Below, piece by piece: positions 55,906 through 64,000 of a stretch of 64,000 bases of DNA. Source of the DNA: Tribonema minus (lineage: Eukaryota; Sar; Xanthophyceae; Tribonematales; Tribonemataceae); the NCBI GenBank assembly GCA_017506865.1, contig JAFCMP010000223.1, forward strand, positions 62,001 through 126,000, in the 5' to 3' direction. The notes under the pieces are model-generated. The model was not told the DNA's origin and made no database searches. It saw nothing but the letters and a program-made list of their open reading frames with translations. Every line of letters starts with the position of its first letter. Positions within the stretch are counted from its first letter, which is position 1. The translations under genes were made by a program, and so were the position numbers.

Positions 55906-56209
55906 TCCAGCTGTGGAGGCCTAATTTGGGGTTCATCCTGCCACTGGCAGTGGCAATCGTACGGAGCAGTACGATGGAAACTTGAAAGCCGACTGCTTTG
56001 GTGCCGGCAGGGCAAACCAGGCGGCACGCGCAGCACGGGAAGGGATATTGGCACTCCGTCGGACACCCTCTCTTGCCTGTGTAGTGCGCCATGGCGCATG
56101 TTAGTGTCTGTCGTCAAGTTCCGCCAACTTCGATTGAAAACCCCCTATATTGCCAACCCCCGATTGCCAGAATGAACCCCAAATCAGGCCTCCAAGTGGA
56201 GAGCTTGGA
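55906..56209. mobile_element. TIR element of about 300 bp, present only in copy 2
   Basis: Ends are inverted: left TGGAGGCCTAATTTGGGGTT and right AACCCCAAATCAGGCCTCCA. The repeat extends to about 35-40 bp with mismatches. Copy 1 lacks it, reading from GCCCGGCGTTCAA straight to GCTGAACTGA (45481-45515). No transposase frame. I could not define a clean target duplication. Confidence 0.65.
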
Positions 56210-57436
56210 GAGCTGAACTGACTTTGTGAATTTTTTGTGTGTTTTTCTACCATTGGCAATTGCCACAGGCGGAGTGCATTTGCAGCACCCCAAGTCCGAA
56301 GAGGGACTCAATTACAAACAATTAATTCCCCTTCAAACGACCACTTACACCCCACAGGTTGATATATATCCTCATGAAGTGTCGTGAAAAGACCCTGAGG
56401 CACCGACTGATGCACATGTGTCCGCTTCCAGCACCAGGCAATATTGCACGCCCCTCTCACCATCATTGTCATGCCTGTCTTTCTGACTCTTGCGCCCATC
56501 TACTCGCCGTTTGTTGGGAGGTGCGCTTGGACAGTTGCCAGACTGCTGCACTCTACAACGCACGCTGTCAGTGACACATCATTTTCATAGGCCGACGTGT
56601 CATCAGCACTCTGAAGCTGTCCTGAAGGCAAAACAGCAGCTACTGTAACTTTGCTGCAACAAGCTTTTGGTCATGAAAATAAAAAAAAGGTTCAACTGAT
56701 TCATGCAGACTTGAAGTTTCAAGTTCAAGAGCAAGGTGAAGGTAAAAAGTGTGTGTGTGTGTACGAGCTGCCTGCGCCAGCCAGCACAAGTGGCGACGCT
56801 TATGTTGTGCGCTGGCATACGCCTGCTGATTCCAGGACGGCTGGTAGCTGGACGTCACTCTCAGACAGCGTGGGGCCTTGCAAAGCACTTCTCTGCTTCT
56901 GGTGCTGGCGATGGAGAGGTAAGCCGCCATTCCATGATGCACAACGGGAGCGTAGAGACTGGACCACCAGCGTCCACATTTTTCAGCAGATGCAGCTTCA
57001 GGTAATGAAATGCATCAAGTGCCAGCAAATTTAACATGGACTCACACTTAGGCTTGGCAATGGAGTTTTACGCGACGTTGGAGCACGTGGCAGTTACATG
57101 CCCATTGCTGTTTTCCATGCTTGACGGTCACGGCAGTTACAGTTGCCAGTAGACAGACCACAATACAAGTAATTCTAGCATCACACGACTGGCGCTGGTC
57201 TTCTGATGCATTGGTCACCTTGATGTTAACCTCTATCGATATGGAGCAACAGGCTAGTTAGCAGCAGCTCCGAGTCTCTATCGCAGCACACGGTGTTACA
57301 CTCCGCAATACAGGGCGCATCAGCTGCACGTGCCTGCAAGCATGCACATGCCGGTGCCAACCATGCTTGATACTTTTGCGGTAAGTTTCAATGAAGGTAT
57401 ATGTCATGGCCGCAGACGTGCACGCATCACGTCTTA

Positions 57437-57770
57437 GACCCAGTCTTAACCGGGTCCCCCCAGCGAACATGATGGACGACCGAACACGAGCAAGTCACCT
57501 TTTTCGTGTTGACGTGGCCGAGTACTTGCGCTCAAATCTTGAAACCAAAGGACAGCAACGAAAGGCTAGTTGAATTGGGTAAACAGGTTCTGGGGACCTG
57601 ATGTGTACCAAAGGTCGCGAACAGAGGCTTCTGACTGGAGAGTGAAGTGCGCGCGCCGCCCGCGAGGCACGAAGTAATGATGAGCTCGGGCAAAAGCAGT
57701 GCCGGTTAAGACGACTGCCGAAACTTAGTCGGGAATGTGGCCTTTGGTCGAATCCGGTTAAGACTGGGTC
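57437..57770. mobile_element. Second copy of the 334-bp TTA-flanked TIR element
   Basis: Duplicate of 47354-47687, same ends and flanks, seemingly identical in sequence. Confidence 0.75.
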
Positions 57771-58557
57771 TTATAGGCTAACTTGTTGTGTTGACTCTGT
57801 GTGCTTTCAGGTCTTTCCACTCGTTCACACCAGTGCACTTAACATCAGAAAATATCAATGCAGCAGTACTGAGTATTTAACCTTTGAATGCAATGCGTTA
57901 GATGTACAGCGTACATGTTCCGGGCATGACAGAACACGCGGAAAAGCACCAGTTTGGAGTTTTCAATGCAGTGTATTGCAATGGAGGAGACTTGCTGGCC
58001 AATTGTTGCTGCAAAATCAAAAACTTGAAGACAGTCTTATCGGTGGCCTGCTCCATGCTGCAGGGGGTGCGCCCCCACACATCATGCTGGAACGCTCTTT
58101 TGGACGCCCTCGGGAGAGCAAAGCAGCTGGACCAGATGCTGGCGACATATCGCGAAATGCTCGCAAGCGGCCAGGTGCCTAACGTAATCACTTTGGGTAC
58201 CTTGTTAGCTCACGCTGGGGCGGCTGGACAGAGTGGCGTCGCAGAGGAGATCTGGAGGGAGATGCGCCAGCGTCGTATGACACCTGGTGTCAAGAGCTAT
58301 GGTGCTTTGGTCAACTGCTATGCAGTGGCAGGAGAACCGGAAAAGGCGGAGGCAAAGCTCGCAGAAATGCGCCAGTCCACCACGACCGCTCCCGATGCCA
58401 TTATGTACTGCAGGTATGTAACATAATTATGATGGCAAAAGCGCTGTATGTGTGCCATCCACTTTATATGCCGTCCACTTTGTATGCAACCATGCCAGCC
58501 ATTACAGCTTTGAAGCTGCTGAATTGTCAGTGTGTGGAATGGTGATGTTGATGCATC

Positions 58558-58602
58558 ATGAACAAAGCGAATACGCCTTTGAGGCGTATTCGCTTTGTTC
58601 AT
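58558..58602. repeat. Perfect 21-bp hairpin with TTG loop
   Basis: Left arm ATGAACAAAGCGAATACGCC(T) at 58558-58578 and right arm AGGCGTATTCGCTTTGTTCA(T) at 58582-58602 are exact complements. Copy 1 (48475-48516) has the same right arm but a different left side, ATCATGATCTACGCACGCC, so the perfect arm arose in one copy. Confidence 0.92.
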
Positions 58603-59469
58603 GGTGGTGCAAGGCAGCGTAGCTCTTAGGTGGAATAGTGAAGGGCGCTCACATTTTACACTGCCTAATGCAAACTGGCATATGTATGTGGCTAGTTCAG
58701 ATGACAGTCTACTGCACCGCTAGTTCGATGTGAACCTACTTTGATGGCAAGCAAGTGTTCCTGTAAAAAACCATTTCAATGCATTTGCACTGTCAGACCG
58801 GAATTTGCTCTGTCCCTGGATAATCTTGACAGCGTGTTACACAGCAATTTTGTATGGATATCACATTCTAGAACAACTTAAACAACTTTCTGAATGCAGA
58901 TATGTGTTGAAGACACTTATACCTACATTTGCTGATTGCGCAGGCGTCTATGTATAGACGTAAGACAATTGGTTACCAACACGCGGCAAAAGAGATGATT
59001 CCTCCGAGAGTCTCACAACCAGCAGCAATTGTTGTTGGGGAGTTGTTGCAATGCAACATTGTTCAACTGTTGACAAAGCGCGGTTGCTTCACCTCCAGTG
59101 CAACATTTACCTTACCTACTGGTGTGAGCAGCCATATGATCGCCCTGCTGTGCTGAACATCTGTGTTGTGTCTTGCTGGTTTGGCCTGGCGTGTCCGTCT
59201 CACATACAGCCTGATGAAGGCGTACTTCTCCAAGGGGCGTCTGGACGAAGCAGTGCTCATCATTGACAGGATGCGTGCTTCAGGGGTACAGCCAAACCTC
59301 CACACATGGACCACCGTCATCAATGCCATAGATGCACATGGGAAGGTCAACAAGGCGGATGACCTCTACGCTGATGCTTTGTCATCGGGATCAATCAACC
59401 CGCACAGGCCATGGCGCAGCAACGTCATCAGACTTGCCTCTGGCGAGATGCCGATGACAGGATGCATAG

Positions 59470-61896
59470 TAAGTACTACCCTGTTAGAGTACTGCATGCG
59501 CATCCACATGTCTGTGCTTAGCTGACAAGCTCGTTACCTAGTAACCTGTCCAAAATAGACAGGCAGTGCGCCCTGGTGCTGTTAGAGCCCTGCCAGTTTA
59601 GTAAAGGTCTTGATAATATTATATCATACATACAACATGCAGAGAGGCAAGCAATCAGCAGCGCTGTAACGCGTAGCTGCTTGTCATTTCTGTACAAAAG
59701 CCAGAGTCTCATACCGTATAAATGATGATGAAGCCCATGGGACGGTTTTTTGTTGTTGTCGATGAGGCGAACAAAGGGAGGTGGGGTGCCTTTTTGATGA
59801 GCCTGAAAGCAGTGTGGCATGCAGTAATGTTGAGGCCTGATTCGCATCATTCTCCACTGCACTCTCTCGAACCGTGTGACTTCAACTTGAAGTTACTTTG
59901 AAAACCCGAAGCCAGTCAGGCGGTGGCAAGTAGGGGCCTCATATAAGACTGGTGGGTGCTTGCGAGGTGCTGCAAGCTTGTCTAGACCTATGGTGCAGCA
60001 TGCTATGTACTACACATTCCGAAATGTACGGCCAGTTCAGCAGCACCAGCACGCAGCAGCTGATTATAATCACAGTTGGATCATCATGGACCAGTCTGAG
60101 AACAGATTTTCAAGTAGGTATGTGAGGGGTACTCATTGCGCTTTGCCGATGCACTGGCAGCAACAGCCCAAGGTTGTTGAGTGCTGGTGAACTGATCATG
60201 TCCGACTGAGTCATCTACGCAGCCTAGTAAATATATTGGCATGGGTTTATTGCTGCCAATGTAAAAAGTCACCAGCCCTGATGATGAGTCAATTGAGACC
60301 AGCCCGAGCACGGAAGCGCATCATCAACCATCATGAGTAACTGATGCATCAATTTGCCCTTGGCAGCTGTTGGGATATGGGGTCTTACTGATTGTTAAGG
60401 AGAGCTCAGGATTCTTCTGCAGGCTGCTCTTGGAAGCAAAGGAGAGCTCAGGATTCTTCTGCAGGTTGCTCTTGGAAGCACCGGTTCAAACCAAGTGCTC
60501 TTGGAAGCTTCTTTGCAAGTTCTGGCAGGTTGTGTCATTTTCTGAGGAAGTTTGTGTCCCACGCGACGGGAAGCAATTGTGTGTCTGATATGATCACTTC
60601 TCTGCTTTCGCACCGGCCAGCGTCCCCTGCTTCCTCTGCTGCTATGCACTGGTAGCGTTGTGCCTGCCAGCATAGCCCAGATTTCCAACCAGCAATTATC
60701 ATAATGTGCAGTGGCAGCAGTGCATTACTGCAGTGCCGAATGGTGACCAGAATAGTGAGTCAGTTTGACGGTGTCTTGGTCGCGGCAGCACTGCTTAGGA
60801 TGTCATACTGCCGCAGTCGTTGCCGCCCACGACGGCACGTGTGCCTCCAAGCAGGTGACGCGTCATCATGATCATGTACACAAAAGAAGTTCTATTACTC
60901 CATCACGGTGATGACATGGCCTATAGCAGCAGCAGTTCTTCACCTCTTGTGATGTCATGACTCCAGTAGCATGCTATGCGCTTGAGGCAATTCATGGTGT
61001 GCAGACTAATGTCTCGTACGACACTCAGCTGTGCAAACCATTGTAATGACAATTGTTGACTCCAACATTGCTGTGGAGTGGGCGCACCTGCGGGGACCTT
61101 GAAGCCGACGAACCTGGTCGACTGCGCGCCCAACATGCACTCAGTGTCGGCCTCACTAGCTTGATTTGTCTCACACGAGCCTGTAGTAATGCATTATAAT
61201 AAGTGTGCTGCAAAATGGCGTGCAACACCACTTTGTACCACGCGTAGCTGGGCGCACGCGGCGACATGACGTCCCCAAATTCTAAGCAAGCACCGGCGGC
61301 AAGTCGCCAAAAGGAATGTCGGCGGCGTGATTGAAAGCAGCGTGCGTTGTTTTTTTAATGCCGACTCGGAAGCTGAGACATTTTGGCTACTTCAGCAAGC
61401 TCAAGTTGCGTAGAGGTGCTTGTCAGAATGCTGCTTCAAGAGTCCAAGTTGGAGTTAGAGTGAGGTCAATGCCTAGGTTGTTGAAAGCGCGCAGCACGCG
61501 TCCATGGTGCCAAAATGGTGCTGCAGCGGAAGTCGCGCATGAGCTGAATTATGTGCACCACTGATGGCACAGCTGGACATCCGTGGTCGTCCACTAGGAT
61601 GAAGCAGCACCATATTTGCCGTAAATGCGCCACGCCGTGGTGCCAGCGTGACCGCGACAGCCTGAGTGTGCAGCTTTGGAGTGATGAAAGGGTGCTCACT
61701 TTGCCTATAGTCTGGCGGCAGCGCTCATGCAGGCTGGCTGCGAGCTGATAGCGCTCTCTAATCAAAGACAGTGGCAGCTGCTGGGCTGAAGCGGCGCGTG
61801 AGCTCGCGGACTCCAGAAGGGCTTGTACTACGCATCCTTCATGACCGGGCGGCACTTGACTCAATTTTACTCTATGCAATTTTGAATTTGCCGCAG
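59470..61896. other. Spacer with end of duplication and short repeats
   Basis: No supportable gene. A 42-bp direct repeat (AGAGCTCAGGATTCTTCTGC then GCTCTTGGAAGC) occurs at 60401-60442 and 60443-60484, with a partial third GCTCTTGGAAGC near 60500. The duplication ends at about 60783. Confidence 0.5.
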
Positions 61897-62899
61897 GTGC
61901 CCGGAGTGCCTTGACGTGTCCTCCAACATGCTGTCGGCGCTGCCGCCCACGCTGCCGCTGCTGCTCGCCCTCCCCCACCTGGTCAGTGCGTGCGATGGTC
62001 GTGGCAGTTGCAGTGTAACTGTCATAGGCGGCTCAATGCCCGTGTCTTTTTGCCGCACTGCAATATTGTCACTTGCCACCAGCTGCTTTTGGTGTTGGCG
62101 CGCCTCAGAGGAACAACTTGTAAGAGAGCACGCGTACGGCTTCAGAGCGCTGTGATCCGTGCACGCTTTGACTTGCACACGTGGTTACTTGAACGTGTGA
62201 TGGTCACCTGCAATGTTCTTATAAGAAATATGAGCTCACTAGTGTATTTGTGGTAGGCATACTGAGCACTTGCACAAGAGACGCCTCATTGACAGACTCT
62301 CGGAGAAAGGGGGGGGGGCGGGGGGGGGGGCAGTCGCACGTGCTCCTCGTCAGCAACTAGCTCCTTGTCACAGGACGCAGCTGCCAGATGGCCGAATCTT
62401 ATCTGCGTACCCCGCCATGCATTGTATATTTCGAGGCACTTGAAGTATTGCGTTTAGCGGACACGAAGTATTGAAGTACACCTCATGAGTCTAGGACCCA
62501 CCTTTAGAAGCTGCAATTGATGGGACACTTCAGTGTACGCGGGCATAGCTGCACCTTCCAACAGTATATTTCCTTTCTTGCGGCTCGATCTGCATGCCCT
62601 GCGGGTCCGTCACAGCTCTCGTGTCCAAGCAGCACGCGGAGCTCGCGCTCCCGTCAGCTGCTACCACCGCATAACATCATGATAACCAAACACTGGTCGT
62701 GCACCACCGTGTGGTCGCAGTGGTCTGAACGCCAAGCGGCGTCCGCACCCCTTGACGGAGTACTGCGTGCCACATACATGCAAACATATGCTTTACGCAG
62801 CAGTGCTCATCCAGATGTCGTCATCGTTGCCTCCTGCAGGATCTGGATAACAACGGCATGCCGCACCTGGCAATACCGCCAGCGCTGCGGACGACGTAG
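61897..62899 (+). CDS. Possible leucine-rich repeat protein, two exons (partial)
   Basis: A short exon 61897-61981 (after TTTGCCGCAG, before GTCAGTGCG) encodes CPECLDVSSNMLSALPPTL followed by LLLALPHL, fitting the LRR pattern LxxLxLSxNxLxxLPpxL. A second segment after GCCTCCTGCAG from 62840 reads in phase DLDNNGMPHLAIPPALRTT, again LRR-like, then meets TAG (or a GTAGGC donor). The phases agree (0/0). No further exons upstream or downstream were convincing, so gene limits are unknown. It may be a fragment. Confidence 0.35.
62309..62330. repeat. G-rich homopolymer, 10 G + C + 11 G
   Basis: Near-perfect G run interrupted by one C. It lies in the putative intron of the LRR-like gene. Confidence 0.8.
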
Positions 62900-62939
62900 G
62901 CTGGCACCGACGCCGCGGCGGCGGCAGCGCGGCGAGGGC

Positions 62940-63614
62940 AGGTGAGCACTGATGTCAGGACTGACGCGTCTGCATGTGCTGCTTGGCAGTCGCTGCTTTG
63001 GGCTGCTTGGGCGTGCAAGGTGATCACGAGCCTCGGGCGGGAAGAGTGCTGACTCTGCGGGGAGACCATGATGCAGCAGTGCAGGGCGCATGGAAGCGTG
63101 CAGCACCGGCACCAGCCCTTCAAATTTGCATCGGCCAGGCGCGAGATGGTGCATGTGCCATTGGGGGCACAGGCGCAAATACAATGCGCAGCGCTGCCGC
63201 GGTAGCAACAATGTCGCCACGGTGCTGCACAGCGAAAAGGTTCCAGAGCTCGCCGTTCACCTTGATGGCATCGTCAAGATATTATGTGGAAATTCAATGT
63301 TGAGCGATGCTGCCGCTGTTGGCGAGGCGTGGCTTCAAGTTGTTGCGCCGTGTGCACCGTGTGACAGTGTGCCTAGTCATGACATCAAAGCCGTGATCAC
63401 TGCGCCACGCACAGCGTTGCTGCTGCGGCTGCCGCTGTTGTGGTCGCTGCTGTTCCTGCCACTGCGAGCTTCGTTGGAGACGGCACCACCGCCATGCGCT
63501 CCGCAACGCGCCTCTCAGTCGCCGGCGGCGCTGTCACTGCCAGTGTTGCGTGAGGCGCGCTGCCGCATGGGCGTACAGCGACGCATGCGGCGCCACAATT
63601 ACGGCGACCACTGA
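62940..63614. other. Unassigned 3' region
   Basis: Open frames occur on both strands (for example plus 63090-63614) but show no recognisable domain or splice logic. Confidence 0.4.
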
Positions 63615-63735
63615 CAGCGGCGCTGCTGTTGCGCGCACCGCTGTGAGCAGCGGCGCTGCTGTTGCGCGCACCGCTGTGAGCAGCGGCGCTGCTGTCGCAC
63701 GCACCGCTGTGAGCAGTGGTGCCGCTGCCGCATAC
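63615..63735. repeat. 33-bp tandem repeat, three and a half copies
   Basis: The unit AGCAGCGGCGCTGCTGTTGC followed by GCGCACCGCTGTG repeats with few changes. Being a multiple of three it keeps frames open: the plus frame gives an 11-residue AVARTAVSSGA repeat inside an open stretch 63550-63804. Whether it is translated is unknown. Confidence 0.85.
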
Positions 63736-64000
63736 ATCACCATGAGTGCCACCATTGCCGCGGCGTGCTCCGCCGCGGCTGCCCGATGTGTGCGCATTGT
63801 GTGAACCCAGCGCCCGTGCCGTGTGTCATCGCGACGATCGCCGCCAAAAGCATGGATGAAAGCTGGACGGCAATTGACGTTCATGTGACAATTCCACAGC
63901 ACCGCTGAGATCGTGACAGTGGTTGACGCGGTCATCATGGTGCAGTTGCCTGTTGTCAGCGATTTCACGGTGCACTGCATGTGGGGCGCTCACAGCCACG

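Larger units (their letters stand above)
56802..59468 (+). pseudogene. PPR-SMR paralogue C, truncated copy of B
   Basis: Same start MLCAGIRLLIPGRLVAGR as gene B, but exon 1 (56802-57001) is only 200 nt instead of 831. One base is lost near 56919 (GAGAGGTAAG versus GAGAGCGTAAG), shifting the frame and creating a GTAAG donor-like site, and about 630 nt are lost near 56957. Exons 2 (58064-58413) and 3 (59210-59468) match gene B; the exon 2 region is identical as far as I can see. The Smr exon is absent because the segment matching 50008-52547 is missing. A short product could still be made through the new donor, but this is most likely a pseudogene. Confidence 0.82.
54867..60783. repeat. Large tandem duplication, copy 2
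   Basis: See copy 1 for matching blocks. Specific to this copy are a LINE fragment (55204-55832), a TIR element (55906-56209), loss of about 630 nt from PPR exon 1, loss of the Smr exon and rRNA fragment, and a private segment around 60371-60700. Confidence 0.88.

Overview
This is nuclear DNA from a eukaryote. Genes have many introns (GTGAGT/GTAAGT-type donors, CAG acceptors), spacers are long, and there are retrotransposons, TIR elements, satellites and TTAGGG-like tracts. Two predicted proteins (the RecG N-terminus at 42.7-43.0 kb and the small protein at 43.26-43.65 kb) begin with a hydrophobic signal segment followed by a Ser/Arg-rich stretch. That resembles the two-part leaders of algae with secondary plastids. 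Together with a PPR-SMR family and a RecG helicase, this suggests a photosynthetic alga. A stramenopile is my best guess; a green alga is not excluded.

Layout. 0-3.7 kb: spacer with a five-copy satellite. 3.7-11.8 kb: 3' exons of a 20S proteasome beta-2 gene, split by a full-length GC-rich LINE (4661-11576, 10-bp target duplication). 13.0-18.7 kb (minus): PPR-SMR paralogue A, with one in-frame TAG. 19.0-19.3 kb: a TIR element. 19.4-23.8 kb: a second, 5'-truncated LINE. 23.8-25.6 kb: a decayed beta-2 paralogue that still has the empty insertion site. 25.8-31.7 kb (minus): a six-exon DEDDh exonuclease. 32.5-43.0 kb (minus): a ten-exon RecG helicase whose introns carry tandem copies of their own flanking exon ends. 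43.26-43.65 kb (plus): a small membrane protein, divergent from recG. 45.1-60.8 kb: a large tandem duplication. Its first copy holds an intact PPR-SMR gene (B) with a mitochondrial-type SSU rRNA fragment in intron 3; its second copy holds a broken gene (C). 61.9-62.9 kb: possible LRR exons. 63.6 kb: a 33-bp tandem repeat.

The cellular genes point to protein turnover (beta-2), organelle RNA metabolism (PPR-SMR) and DNA repair or recombination (RecG, DEDDh exonuclease). They are separate eukaryotic genes, not an operon. The most unusual features are the exon-end tandem copies inside recG introns, the retroelement with a lone stop plus a -1 slippery heptamer between its frames, the organellar rRNA fragment in a PPR-SMR intron, and a template-switch hairpin that differs between the duplicated copies. 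Exon models were built by hand from reading phase and splice motifs; no alignment or database search was run.
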